Shown: positions 24,402 through 34,737, counted from the first letter of the stretch. The stretch is 64,000 nt of DNA from Sthenelais limicola (GCA_942159475.1 OW804096.1:128020941-128084940), one strand, 5' to 3'. Notes: generated from the letters alone by a model not told the origin. Translations and numbers: made by a program.

Positions 24402-25796
24402 GACCAATTCCACCAATTTGACAACATTTGGCCCCCAACCGTGGAAAGTGATAAAATGGGCTTAAATCAAATTAATTACCATTAATTGATCATTTTTTTG
24501 AGTGGCTGGTTCTACCAACCTGTGGAACCACATTTTTGGCATTTTTAACCCAATTTTTTCTCTTTTTTTAATTTCAAAATCTCATTTTGGGGGCAAAAAT
24601 CGTTTTTTTAAAGTGCCAATAGTCCATGCAATTGCTAAATTTCTAAATAATCTTCAAAATTGCACTTTTTTTTAATATGTTGTGATAGTAGGTTACGTGA
24701 ATATGATCTGTGTAAAAAAAAATGCAAAAAAAATTTTCCGTTCATTTTTTGGCCAAAAGCCATCAAATTAAAAAAAAAAATGTGGGTACCCCTGGTGAAG
24801 ATTAACGACATCACATTCATAAAAGATGGAATTTAGAAAAAAAAAATGAAAATTATCCAATAATCACAAATAATGATAAAACTAACAGGATTTGATATAT
24901 AATGAACATTAACGCTATTGGTTAAAATTTTTCTTGGACCCTAGCAGACAAAATGCATGGTGCCAGCCTCATGTGGGAACCCTGGGTGATGAAGATTAAC
25001 GACATCCCTAGATTAACGATTTTATGGTTTTTTGAGGAAGCAATTTAATAATGAACTTTAAATTTGATATTTATCATTAATTCTATGCAATAGAAGCCTA
25101 TAAACATCAAAAATAAGAATTTCCGACTAGGTTTTACATGCTTATTACAGGAAAATGGGTTTTTGAAGATTAACGACATAAGTGAAGATTAACAACATCT
25201 AGGGGGTCAGAAATGAACGAAATTTAATGCATGAGCAAATCCACCAATTGGTCATCATTTGACCCTAAAATCCCTAAAACTTTTGCCTCTAATTACTCAC
25301 ATACATCCTTCATGAACAAGCAATACAGGTATTCATATTTAAAGTCAACTTAAGATGAAAACGAAGGGGAATAAATATTATATATATATATATATTTGTG
25401 TAAATATTCCAAACAAAATCGGTTATATATGTGTATATAGACAGGGTCAATGACCCTTGCCGCTGCCATTATTATTACCATTACTGGAATGGTTATTTGG
25501 CTATAACTTTCCTTCTAATGGGGATATTTTCACAAACTAAAACGTGATGTCACCCTTATGTTGAGGCCTATCAAGTACAACATAGTTTAAAACATTATGT
25601 GCATATTTTTATTATTCATTTTTAATTTAAATCCTCATTTATGTACAAATATGTACCACTATTCGACATGCTATTTTTGACATTTTTTCCATATTTGGGA
25701 TCTATTTTTTGACCCCCCTGTAAAGGATTTCCTAATAATCAGAATGGTTCCAAACTTGGCAGTTTTCCTAGTATAGTATGGGATTTTTAACATGGA
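24402..25796 (+). repeat. Unassigned A/T-rich block with GAAGATTAACGACATC repeats
   Basis: Copies of GAAGATTAACGACATC or close variants lie at 24797, 24991, 25011 (partial), 25165 and 25184. Some are preceded by TGGG(A/T)ACCC(C)TGG. A 10-bp inverted pair, ATGACCAATT at 24400 and AATTGGTCAT at 25246, may mark element ends, but this is weak. A (TA)n run lies near 25380. No coding sequence is recognised, although gag-pol of the retroelement would be expected here. Confidence 0.55.
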
Positions 25797-25963
25797 ATGT
25801 GGCTTGTTTTTAAGGTACATCTGGCATTTGCTGAGGACCCAAACAACCCTTATGTCCTCCGACAGGGGGCTGGAATTTTGTTTAGGAAATCTCATTTGAC
25901 ACTAATATCGGGACAGAGCTATGTAGATCTTACTTTTGTGGTAGATAGGCCAGAGAACTATTC
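25797..25963 (+). pseudogene. Retroelement env-like gene, N-terminal piece
   Basis: An open frame begins near 25797 and contains QGAGILFRKSHLTLISGQ and YVDLTFVVDRPEN. This resembles the start of baculovirus F and errantivirus envelope ectodomains. It is cut at 25964 by the Ngaro/PAT-like retrotransposon. Other pieces lie at 30811-31349 and 32652-33953. The gene is defunct. Confidence 0.55.
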
Positions 25964-26088
25964 GAGTATGAGAGTCAGATCTTGAATGCTCGATTTTATG
26001 ACTGAAGCATTTAGTTGAAGTAGGTTAAAAGCAGGTATATATAAAGCTTTGAGATCACAGGCTGGACTTTGTAGATAAATAGTTATGA
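25964..26088 (-). repeat. Split direct repeat B2
   Basis: 125 bp beginning GAGTATGAGAGTCAGATC, the same orientation and nearly the same sequence as 26345-26469. Confidence 0.93.
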
Positions 26089-26128
26089 GCCCTTGTAGTT
26101 AGAATTATTTAAATTAGGGCGGTGGGTG

Positions 26129-26260
26129 GGAATAAAATTTTTTCCAACCAGCGAGTAGCGAGCAGTCAGTCAAGTGACCAGAGCGGGGAGGGGGAGGAGT
26201 GGTTGCCTCGTCAATGCACGACAATCCCCCTGGCGCCGCCTGGTGATTGTGAACCTCATT
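26129..26260 (-). repeat. Split direct repeat A2
   Basis: 132 bp with CCAACCAGCGAGTAGCGAGC and GGTGATTGTGAACCT, in the same orientation as 30679-30810 and nearly identical to it. Confidence 0.95.
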
Positions 26261-26344
26261 AACTGAGGCAAACACAAATTTATAAAAGAATACTTTATTC
26301 AGTATATGATGTGGGTTAAAAGCTGCCAGCAGTCTTTTCATGTA

Positions 26345-26469
26345 GAGTATGAGAGTCAGATCTTGAATGCTCGATTTTATGACTGAAGCATTTAGTTGAA
26401 GTAGGTTAAAAGCAGGTATATATAAAGCTTTGAGATCACAGGCTGGAGTTTGTAGATAAATAGTTATGA
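26345..26469 (-). repeat. Split direct repeat B1
   Basis: First copy of the B repeat, adjoining the end of the recombinase ORF. It matches 25964-26088 over 125 bp. Confidence 0.93.
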
Positions 26470-26482
26470 TGCCAAGGGATCT

Positions 26483-27475
26483 TCATAGATCCTTGAGGGC
26501 CTTGTGGACCGAAGAGAGGTGGGGTGCCGCTGGTTTTATATATGCCTGTACGGCCGCCGAAGCCCACGTACCATGTTGCATTATTTGCTGGAGAGGAACT
26601 TTGGAGTGATTGTAGAGATGGGATGCGCAACCCCTTCTCAGACTGTGCATGGTGTAGAGAGCCGGATCCAGGCCAGTATGAGCCAGGAGGCGCGACCATA
26701 GTGCGCGAGCTGCTGTTATAGTGAGCGGCGCCCCCTGGGAGTTGACGAATAGAGGCTGATTTGGCGAGAAAGGGCCATATAACTTGTCGTAGCGTTGTAG
26801 TGCTCTGACTGGGCATAGTAGTTGGTTGGAGATAGCTGGGATCGCCACCTGTGTTTGGGATTTGGAGGACTGAAGGGTCTTTGACCATTTGATCTTGACA
26901 GTGATCCCCGTCGGTGTTACCACTAAGTCAGACCTGGTCAACTGTCTTGTAGAGTCGTAGGACGCTTTCGATTTTGGAAAGAGATTGCTCTGACGTAGCA
27001 TGGCGAGATACATAAGCAAGATAGCTAATCTCATCATTGTTGGTCGCTCTAGGATGTATGTGGCCTCAATTAGCCTCTGTATCATAGCAGGGGCGAGTGG
27101 AGACTTCTGAGTGGGGACATGTCGAACCTGTAGTTCTAGACCTCTCATGGCAAAGGTGATCTTCGGGGTGTAGAGGTGTTTATCCTCCAACCCGGACATC
27201 TTATAGAATGTTCTTAGGCTGCCCAACTTGTTCCTTATTGTCGGAGGTGCCAGGCCCGCTTTTGCTAAATATTCGATGTACCAGCAGATGTGGTCTTGTT
27301 TAAGGTTACGGTAGTCTAGCTTGAGGGCTCTACAGAACGCTAGGAGGTTAACAGCTGCTGATGTGCGGTTGTTTCTCGTCCCAGGTCTGTGGGCCGCGAC
27401 CTGTCTGTTATACGCGGCGTGTGCTAGCCTTGACGTCCGACCTAGTAGAATTGAGATACATCGTAAAGAGCATGA
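26483..27475 (-). CDS. Tyrosine recombinase of the Ngaro/PAT-like element
   Basis: The protein integrates the cDNA by site-specific recombination. The open frame gives up to 330 residues. An N-terminal SAM-like DNA-binding region (AHAAYNRQVAAHRPGTRNN, then WYIEYLAKAGLAPPTIRNK) precedes the catalytic domain. The catalytic set is visible: Arg in YLAMLRQSNLFP, HSLRRGCASHL (HxxR), HGTWAS and the nucleophile Tyr in VQAYIKP. There is no ATG near the start. The frame overlaps the end of the RT ORF by 34 nt in the -1 frame, so expression probably uses a -1 ribosomal frameshift. It looks complete. Confidence 0.88.
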   Translation of the reverse strand, partial: SCSLRCISILLGRTSRLAHAAYNRQVAAHRPGTRNNRTSAAVNLLAFCRALKLDYRNLKQDHICWYIEYLAKAGLAPPTIRNKLGSLRTFYKMSGLEDKHLYTPKITFAMRGLELQVRHVPTQKSPLAPAMIQRLIEATYILERPTMMRLAILLMYLAMLRQSNLFPKSKASYDSTRQLTRSDLVVTPTGITVKIKWSKTLQSSKSQTQVAIPAISNQLLCPVRALQRYDKLYGPFSPNQPLFVNSQGAPLTITAARALWSRLLAHTGLDPALYTMHSLRRGCASHLYNHSKVPLQQIMQHGTWASAAVQAYIKPAAPHLSSVHKALKDL

Positions 27476-29079
27476 TTAGTTCTGACAAGTTGAAGGTTGG
27501 ATTGAGCAATAATTTCATTTGATTTTTCATTATGTATGTCCGAGAGGCAGGCTCTCGACAAAGCATCGGCTGTGGTCATCATCACCCCAGGCATGTGTGT
27601 GAATATAAATGAGGTTTGACGCTGCATTGACAAGAACCAGAGTGCACGCGCGCAGGCAGCCAGTGTGTCATCGCGGGGTTTGCCTCCTTTGAAAGCGTGG
27701 ACTGCCGCTGTATTATCACAGAAGATTTCAATTTGTGCTCCTTTGTGCTCCTCCTTGGTGAAGAGGCGGGCTGCAGCTAGGCAGTTCACTGCCTCGAGGT
27801 GGTTGATGGATCGACCTTCTCTCTCGTCTGCCGAGAAGGTGTGTGTATATGCTCTCTTCCCGTCCGAGGCACCTCCACCCATGAGACAGGCATCTGCCCA
27901 GATCGTCAGCTTGACATTGGTTGTTGGTATTATCACTTTGCCATTAAAGGTGCGCATGAACTTGTAGAACCATCTGATATCCGCGCGGACCGCTTTTGTG
28001 ATAAAGACTTGGCCCCCTTTTGCTGCACGCATGGCCGCCAGCATCCTTTGCATATATAGGCGGGCTGGGATGACTGCCTTTGCTATGTGGGCAATTTTTC
28101 CTGTGACCCTCTGGAGTTGTTTCGTTGTAGCATGCTGCTTGTTGTTGATATATGCCAGACAGTGTAAGGTGTCAAGTAGCTTTGCTTCAGGGATGGTGAG
28201 ACGGTTTAGTTTGGTATCGATCTCTATCCCCAACCACTTCACTTTGTTGTTAGGTTGCTGTGTTTTGTTAGCGGCAACTTTCAGTCCCAGTTCCATGAAT
28301 AGGTTCTCCGTGAATGCCACAGCTTGATGCACTGTTGGTTTGTTCCGGCCTATAATTATCAAATCGTCCAAGTACATTCTCGCTATGATGCTGTTATGCG
28401 TGATGTGCCTGACCAGGTAGTCTGCAACCATCTGCATCACGAAGGCCGAAGCACGCGCCCCGAAGGGGAGAGCCCTGTCTACGTAGTATCGGTCGTCGAC
28501 CCTAATCCCTGTCAGCGGCCAATCGAGAGGGCAGACAGGGAAATGCCTATAGGCTCTTTTGAGGTCTATTACTGCCATGTATGGGGCTCCTCCCATTGCA
28601 TTGATGATTTGTACTGCGTCTGTGACTGTGGGGAGCTCGTGGTAGGCCGGTTCTGCGTCATATCTGTTCTTTTGTATGAACTTATTAATCCCCCCGTCTG
28701 GAAACGAATAGTCCACTATTATTCTTCTCTCTGACGTATCTTGTTTTGGGCGTGTCATGAGCGGGCTTGTCACACACCACGGGGTGAAGGGGGGTCTCAC
28801 GTAGGGCCCTGATATAGCACTGTACTGCAGCTCTTTGCGGACATAGTCTCTCACATGACCCATGTGCTGGTCTGCTGACGTGTGATTTTCTGCTTGTTGG
28901 GAATTGTATATGGGGCCCCCTGTATATTGCAGGGGAAAACCGTATTGGACGCCCTGTATAACCATGTCATCTGATTTGTGACCTGTTGCTATCTCTTTCC
29001 ATTTATCAGCGTTAAGCGAACATGGTACTTTAATCTTAGCGCCCTTCCAGTTAGGCCTATTGTACGTCCTGACTCTTTG
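27442..29079 (-). CDS. Reverse transcriptase-RNase H of the Ngaro/PAT-like element
   Basis: An open frame of 545 residues. It opens with YNRPNWKGAKIKVPCSLN, then VQYGFPLQYTGGP, the entry to DIRS-type RT. RT motifs are MAVIDLKRAYRHFPV, ALPFGARASAFVMQM and the catalytic YLDDLIIIG. The RNase H part follows with IWADACLMGGGA, HLEAVNCLAAARLF and EIFCDNTAAVHAF, supplying the acidic residues, and ends SQFY. The frame begins just after a stop at 29080-29082 and overlaps the preceding ORF by about 90 nt in the -1 frame, so synthesis as a fusion by frameshifting is likely. An internal ATG at 28965 would remove the N-terminal block and is a poor start. No inactivating change is seen. Confidence 0.9.
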   Translation of the reverse strand, partial: QRVRTYNRPNWKGAKIKVPCSLNADKWKEIATGHKSDDMVIQGVQYGFPLQYTGGPIYNSQQAENHTSADQHMGHVRDYVRKELQYSAISGPYVRPPFTPWCVTSPLMTRPKQDTSERRIIVDYSFPDGGINKFIQKNRYDAEPAYHELPTVTDAVQIINAMGGAPYMAVIDLKRAYRHFPVCPLDWPLTGIRVDDRYYVDRALPFGARASAFVMQMVADYLVRHITHNSIIARMYLDDLIIIGRNKPTVHQAVAFTENLFMELGLKVAANKTQQPNNKVKWLGIEIDTKLNRLTIPEAKLLDTLHCLAYINNKQHATTKQLQRVTGKIAHIAKAVIPARLYMQRMLAAMRAAKGGQVFITKAVRADIRWFYKFMRTFNGKVIIPTTNVKLTIWADACLMGGGASDGKRAYTHTFSADEREGRSINHLEAVNCLAAARLFTKEEHKGAQIEIFCDNTAAVHAFKGGKPRDDTLAACARALWFLSMQRQTSFIFTHMPGVMMTTADALSRACLSDIHNEKSNEIIAQSNLQLVRTNHALYDVSQFY

Positions 29080-29621
29080 TCATATATATGGCCCATTTCC
29101 TCCTCTAGGTTGATATCCGGATATGGCCATCTATAGTAGTTGTTAAATGCCCTGTTGGGGGCTTGGACATCTTGTGGGTCATCCAGCTCCTCCAGGGAGA
29201 CGTGGGGATCCGGATCGCCGTCCCCTTCCGACATGTCATCGTCGGCTGGGTCCTTGTATATGTCTGGGTATTCGATTCTCGTCATAAAGTCTGGCATGTG
29301 TCGGTGGTGAGTGTCTGCCTGCAATTCAATTTGAGAAATATTATCGTTTATGTCATTGCCATTTTTGTATATCACTCTGTCATTCACACGCGTTGAACTT
29401 CTATCTTTATGACTCCTGCCATCCTCACTCAAAACATGGTTGCTAAGTTCACCAGCATTTACATTTGTTATTTCGGTATTTGTCTGTATTACACATTGAA
29501 GTTGATCCTTGCCCTTATAAGCTTGCGTGCTGCAAAGCTTGATTGCTTGCTCCCGTATGGGTTGGCTATTCAAGATGGCGGCGTCATGGGGGCCGCCATT
29601 TTGTTTGTTTTGTTTTGACAT
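28989..29621 (-). CDS. ORF2 of the Ngaro/PAT-like element (210 aa)
   Basis: This open frame starts MSKQNKQNGGPHDAAILNS and ends RALRLKYHVRLTLINGKR. It lies between ORF1 and the RT frame and overlaps the latter. It is polar, with an Asp/Glu-rich segment (DDDMSEGDGDPDPHVSLEE). I recognise no domain. By position it should be a structural or gag-like linker protein joined to RT by frameshifting. A protease motif (DTG/DSG) was not seen. Confidence 0.6.
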   Translation of the reverse strand: MSKQNKQNGGPHDAAILNSQPIREQAIKLCSTQAYKGKDQLQCVIQTNTEITNVNAGELSNHVLSEDGRSHKDRSSTRVNDRVIYKNGNDINDNISQIELQADTHHRHMPDFMTRIEYPDIYKDPADDDMSEGDGDPDPHVSLEELDDPQDVQAPNRAFNNYYRWPYPDINLEEEMGHIYDKESGRTIGLTGRALRLKYHVRLTLINGKR

Positions 29622-29635
29622 GTGGGCGTGGCACT

Positions 29636-30625
29636 TTACCTCGTATGGTGATACATTACTTTTGCTGGTAAGAACTTACCTGCTGGTTGTCTTGTGTCAT
29701 ACGAGAACATAGGGTTCCTGTGGTGGAGTGGATTTTCATCTCCCTTACAGGACCTACATTTTGCTTTCCTCGACCTGCCTTGCACTTGTCGGTTCTCCTC
29801 TCGTCCAGCTCTTTGCACAGTCTTTTTGATTTTCTTTTTATACTCCTGTTGTTTCACTACCGTATCCTCTGATTCTTCTGACACAGATTCCTCAGATTGA
29901 GTACACTCCTCACTATATTCAGTCTCTTCACAGTTCCGAACTAAGACCTGTTCGACATACTGTCTCGGTCGCTTAGCCTTGGACGGTGGAGGTCGGCGTC
30001 TCGCCTCCCCCCGTGGTTGAACCGGCCCTGACGCGGCTTTCGCGGCCTCGACAGCTGTTTCACACATCTTATTCAGCATTACACTAAACATGTCCATTGG
30101 GTTTGGTTGTACTTCGACTGTTGTATTAGTTTTAGGCTTCTTTGCTTTTTTAAGAGTTCGTTTACCTACTTTCGGTACCTTAAAGTTCAACTTCCGGCTC
30201 CTAGTTTGTTTACCCGTGGGCGCAGCCATCTTGTAATGGCGGCTGTCCGACTCGCTCTCCTCTGAGGTAGACTCACCGGTGCGAATGTCCCTGGATGCGT
30301 CTGTCTCAGATTCGAGTTCGTCTTCGTCTTCTGGGCCTAAGTCCACTAGTTTTGGTAATTTAGCATTTTTCCTCGAAGCATTTTTCCCCGGGGTTCTCTC
30401 TCCCTGCTTCTGTTTTAGCTTATCTGCCTCCTGGTTCGATGCGACCTCCTCGTGATTGAGTTCAGACCCGCTGGGCGTAAGGTCTGTGTGGTCGCCATCT
30501 TTGTCTCCCGTTTCAGATGTATTCAATTCTTCCTCTTCGTGCTCTCCAGCCGGTGGCTTTGGAGCCGTACGTCTAGGCCTTGGTTCTGCGTTGTTAGCCT
30601 TAGCCTTTTGCCTATCCTTTGCCAT
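29636..30625 (-). CDS. ORF1, gag-like basic protein of the Ngaro/PAT-like element
   Basis: I chose the ATG at 30625 (MAKDRQKAKANNAEPRPRR). An in-frame ATG at 30697 lies inside repeat A1 and would add 24 residues. The protein is highly charged: acidic blocks (ELESETDASRD, ESESDSRH), basic blocks (FKVPKVGKRTLKKAKKPK, RRRPPPSKAKRPRQ) and a C-terminal short Cys patch, KAKCRSCKG. This is the composition of a nucleic-acid-binding Gag, as expected for the first ORF of this order. The fold and exact role are not established from sequence. Confidence 0.65.
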   Translation of the reverse strand: MAKDRQKAKANNAEPRPRRTAPKPPAGEHEEEELNTSETGDKDGDHTDLTPSGSELNHEEVASNQEADKLKQKQGERTPGKNASRKNAKLPKLVDLGPEDEDELESETDASRDIRTGESTSEESESDSRHYKMAAPTGKQTRSRKLNFKVPKVGKRTLKKAKKPKTNTTVEVQPNPMDMFSVMLNKMCETAVEAAKAASGPVQPRGEARRRPPPSKAKRPRQYVEQVLVRNCEETEYSEECTQSEESVSEESEDTVVKQQEYKKKIKKTVQRAGREENRQVQGRSRKAKCRSCKGDENPLHHRNPMFSYDTRQPAGKFLPAKVMYHHTR

Positions 30626-30678
30626 AGTTAGTTGGTATTGGACGGGTTGCAGCGTTTGAGAATTGAGGTGAATTGCGC

Positions 30679-30810
30679 GGAATAAAATTTTTTCCAACCA
30701 GCGAGTAGCGAGCAGTCAGTCAAGTGACCAGAGCGGGGAGGGGGAGGAGTGGTTGCCTCGTCAATGCACGACAATCCCCCTGGCGCCACCTGGTGATTGT
30801 GAACCTAATT
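30679..30810 (-). repeat. Split direct repeat A1
   Basis: The 5' terminal repeat of the Ngaro/PAT-like element. It has 132 bp matching 26129-26260 with only a few differences, for example GGCGCCACC against GGCGCCGCC. Confidence 0.95.
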
Positions 30811-31349
30811 TGGGAGATGAACTCATAAGGCAGGCTAGTTACTCGGAGGAATTAGAACGTTCAGTAAGGGAAGGATTTACTGTACTATTCAGGGACTATA
30901 AATCCATAGACTAGAGAGAATGGTGGTTACAGTACTTTGAAGCGGCAATCGCACAGATACAGCATAGATTGAGTATCCTAAATCATTTAGAATCAGAAGT
31001 GAGATTATTCAGATTGGCAGTTCAGAGCCTTTTGTCAGGAAAGATACTGGCAACTCTGATACCGCCAGAATAGATGGAAAAGGCCCTGGAGCAGGTCCAG
31101 GCGGAGATTGGGGTTAAAGATCAGCATTTAATAGTGACAGATTTCTCTTTTTACTATGACAATGTATTGCGGTCGGTAACATATTCAGGCGAGCACCTTT
31201 TTATTCATTTGAGCATACCTGTGAGCAATAGACCAAGTTACTTGGAGATATATTCAATAACATCTTTCCCAGTGCCACTGGCAGTTGGGGAGGAGAAAAA
31301 TAGGGGTTTCACAAGGATCAAAAACCTTCCAGATTATTTGGCAGTAAAT
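30811..31349 (+). pseudogene. Retroelement env-like gene, middle piece
   Basis: The frame resumes right of the Ngaro/PAT-like insertion with GDELIRQASYSEELERSV. It continues through a heptad-like segment (IAQIQHRLSILNHLESEV) and the LIPPE block, then FYYDNVLRSV and LEIYSITSFPVPL. The order of helical segment, L-IPP motif and ...LYE/IYxxxxxPxP is that of baculovirus-F-like fusion proteins. Stops at about 30912 and 31072 break it. At 31350 it is cut by a 1.3-kb TIR element. Confidence 0.6.
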
Positions 31350-32651
31350 GGTCGATTCCACAAAATCTGTGACATTAGGTTTTTCACCCCTTACACTCTT
31401 GTTTGTCAATTTACACATTTCTAACCCAAATAATTGTATTAGGCCCACTGAAAGCCTTTATGCGAACCCCACTTTTGTATATATAAGAACAAAATTATTG
31501 ATTTTATGGGCAAAAAACCCCTAATTTTAGGCCATTTTTGTATTGAAAATAAACGTTGAGTAAAGATGTAGAATAATTATTAACTATTGGCACATCTTTT
31601 TTTTGATAATTATCATTGTCATACTATGGGGTTTATTATTTTAGCAAAATAAGTAATCAATGATATGTTTTCTGCTTGGAATTCTAAAAAAACTGGTAGG
31701 GTAGGTAATGTGTCCCCATGGGTGGGTACCTGAATTTAAGATTATTTTAGCTATGAAAAAGGGCTTCAGTTCATAATTGACAATTCTCATTCATAGCACC
31801 TTACTCAGAGAAAAAAATGACTACATAAAAATAATATTTGCATTTGGCTTAAAAAGCCCAGAGCCTTAGACACAAGATGGGGTAATTTGAAATGTCCCCG
31901 TGGGTGGGTACAATTTTCCTGTATTGAATTTGGAATAATATGAATTTCATAATTTATATTATCTTCTAAGTATGGCCATACCACAACGATATGTTATGAA
32001 CAAAAAGAATTTCCAAAATACATTTTACCTTAAGTCAAGAGCAGAGAATAATGTCATGTCCCCGTGGGTGGTACAGTCCCTGTGAGTGGGTACATATATG
32101 AATATATGCTTGAATACTAGTCTATTGGAAAATGAAACTCTTGTTTTTATTTAATTTTCATGCATGTGTATGTAGGGATGTAAATGTACTACTAATGTAT
32201 GATAATGTATGATTCATTAAGTCACGAGCAGAGAATAATGTAATGTCCCCATGGGTGGGTACTGTCTCCGTGGGTGGGTACAGTCCCTGTGGGTGGGTAC
32301 ATATGTAAATGATCATTAGCATAATGGGAAATGAAACTATTATGTTTATTTTTTTCCGTTCATGTTTGTATAAGGATGTATAATTGTACTACTAATGTTT
32401 GAACTTGTTTTTATGTTTTAAAGCCCTTGATGGAAGCAAATCCTATGTACCCACCCACGGGGACACCTGTATATGGTGCCCCTTGATTTCAAAAGGGCAC
32501 AGCATAAAAAGTTATGAAGATTAGGGTTCACAAATCATGTCATATATCACTGTATATGCAGAGAACATGTGAGCAAAAGATACCTGATATTTGACGAATT
32601 CTAAATTTGGTGATTTTTTGGGGCATTGTCACAGATTTCATGGAATCGACC
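31350..32651. mobile_element. 1.3-kb TIR element with GTCCCCGTGGGTGGGTAC repeats
   Basis: The ends are inverted: GGTCGATTCCACAAAATC at the left and, read inward on the minus strand, GGTCGATTCCATGAAATC at the right. The match extends to about 25 bp. AAAT at 31346-31349 is repeated at 32652-32655, a 4-bp target duplication. The env reading frame continues across the reconstructed empty site, which confirms both borders. The A/T-rich body has about eight copies of GTCCCCGTGGGTGGGTAC at roughly 31710, 31893, 32055-32090, 32244-32300 and (inverted) 32445. No transposase is visible. Confidence 0.9.
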
Positions 32652-33953
32652 AAATAAGGACTGGGGAATCATGGCCGAACTGTATGAGTCAGATCTAAGG
32701 GTATGTAAGAGGAATCATATGGTTTTGTGCCCACATCCCATAGCACACCGCTCCTGGTCAGATAAAACATGCGCATTGGCAGCTTTCAAGGGTCATCTGC
32801 ATGACTTGTACCATTTTTGCAAGATTGAGGGGGTGCCATTTGAGGATTTCCCACTGGCGATGCATGCATTAGGGGAGGCTAGATTTCGGGTCATGCAGGC
32901 CAAAGGTATGGTTTCTTTGATCTGTGAGGGTGGCAACAAAATAAGAAGCTTAAATTGTCCGCTCTGTGTCGTTGTTATCGATTGTGATTGCGAAATTAGG
33001 GTTGGGCCATTACAACTGGCTTGGCCATGCATTGCGCAAATATGTCAGTAACTAGGGTCATGCATAGTGGCAATATCCCTATGTTGGAGGTATATGAGAT
33101 ACCAGACCCGGAGGAGGGATTATCATTTGGGGTAGAAGAACAGGTACTGCTGCAGGTGCCAAATATTACAGAACACTTAAAGGGAATTAAGACTTGGCAT
33201 TGACTTGGTATGACAAGGTGCCAGTGGGATTTAAATCTATTTTGATCATAGTCAATGTGGTAACTACAGTAACAACATTCCTGTCGATAGTGTATCTCTC
33301 GATAAAATACTATAGATTAGCGGCTATCATAGCTGGACTCACTATAGCTAAAGTAGTTAAAGCACAAGACACTGGTAATTTGAATAAGATATTGGCAAAA
33401 ATGCCAGAGATGCCAGTATTGGAACCAGAGAGTGATTTCTCAGCTTGGAATCCACTGGTAGGATTAGAATATATGGAACAAACAGTATCCATGGTTCTGG
33501 CCATAATGGTTCTCATTTTGGTCGGAAAGTGTTTGAAATTGATGTGCGAATGTTTCGCGGTGGTAAAGTTATGCATTCCTAGTGCAATTATCAGTAGGTG
33601 TAGAAATTGCATGAAACAAACTACTAACTATGATAACATGGAGCTTGTACTAAGAGTGGGAAATTTGGATAGGACAGTAATGGTAACAATAGCCAAGATT
33701 TTTGATGTGCCAGAAGGTGACATCAGTTCCTAAGATAACGATTGACAAGGTAACCTTCATGTTGGGAGGAGTGAAAGTTCATTTGTTGGTGCCTGGGGAC
33801 TTTGTATACACTAGGGGTAGATGTAGAGTTCCAGTAATTATTAAGAATAGGGTAATGGTGACTTGGATGACAGGAATTAGCCTTAGACGTTGGTTGAATA
33901 ACAGGGATCTGTACTATTCAGTAGGAATGAAGCAGCGAGAGGAGTTCACCTAG
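32652..33953 (+). pseudogene. Retroelement env-like gene, C-terminal piece with TM segment
   Basis: The ectodomain end has scattered cysteines (for example LCPHPIAHRSW, NCPLCVVVIDCDC). After a frame change near 33050 it reads EVYEIPDPEEGLSFGVEE. A further frame carries a membrane anchor, FKSILIIVNVVTTVTTFL, followed by a long tail to 33733. A last block from about 33725 (ITIDKVTFMLGGVKVHLL to RDLYYSVGMKQREEF) is in yet another frame. At least three frameshifts or stops make it non-functional. Membrane anchor plus Cys-rich ectodomain end fits the F-like envelope class. Confidence 0.6.
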
Positions 33954-34737
33954 ATTACTCAGACTAGGGTTCAGAGATTTTCAACTGCGGGATCAGGGGA
34001 TCTGCAGGCTACGAATAGCAGATTTACAGGGGTAACTTTGTTGGATGAGAATACGTCCTTGTCACCAGAGATTAGAAGAATGTCAGTGTTTATTAGGGGC
34101 TCAACATCACAGGTGTCATCGAGATTATCAGTAGCTGGGTTTGGCTAAGGGACTGAGCAAATTTTGGGGGGACATGGAGAAATGGAAAACCTGGAAGAAA
34201 ATGGGAGCCGAGAGAGATCTTCAGGATCATCTTCCGACGAGGCCCAAAAAAACTTGGCATAGGGAACACACCAAAAGCCATGCCGGTGTGAGTATGGAAG
34301 TGAACGGAAATTGAGAGAAACCAAATTTTGATTAGAGTGTTTATAAATGTATAAATTAATGGACTAAGATTAACATTAACAATAAATAAAACATGTGTTA
34401 TTGGGTTTTGAGTGTAGAGGTAAAGAATAATGCCTTTCATAAGGGTAAAAGAGCACCTGTACTGGGGCGGATACTAACAAAATTGCCACCGTATAACCAA
34501 TACTAAATGTCAGTAGTATAAGAAAATGATTACTTGTAGCGATACAAATTCTATCGGTAGAGATAAGATAAAGCTGGCACTGTGGCCTGGTGTCTATAGT
34601 GAAACAATTGCCTCTTACAGGGTAGAATGGAATTTAAGAATTATTAAGATGTAGTATTTGAGTGGTCAAGACACCAAGGCGCACAGAAATAGCATGATAG
34701 GGTTTGGTTACTGATCATATGTATTGTATTATGGTTA
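33954..34737. other. Spacer between env remnant and RING-like ORF
   Basis: This 0.8-kb segment holds only short open frames and no recognised domain. A pyrimidine-poor stretch near 34170-34210 is not a convincing polypurine tract. Confidence 0.4.

Larger units (their letters stand above)
25964..30810 (-). mobile_element. Ngaro/PAT-like tyrosine-recombinase retrotransposon
   Basis: Reading on the minus strand, the order is repeat A1 (30810-30679), ORF1, ORF2, reverse transcriptase/RNase H, tyrosine recombinase, then B1 (26469-26345), A2 (26260-26129) and B2 (26088-25964). This A1...B1-A2-B2 layout is the split-direct-repeat structure known for Ngaro and PAT-like members of the DIRS order. These integrate by recombinase and leave no target duplication, and none is seen. 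A1/A2 (132 bp) and B1/B2 (125 bp) are nearly identical and the long ORFs are unbroken, so insertion is recent. It lies within the retroelement env gene. No methyltransferase domain was found, which favours Ngaro/PAT over DIRS1. Confidence 0.9.

Noticed and set aside
27665..30659. Plus-strand ORFs across the Ngaro/PAT-like element
   Set aside because: They are antisense shadows of the RT, ORF2 and ORF1 frames, which carry the real motifs.
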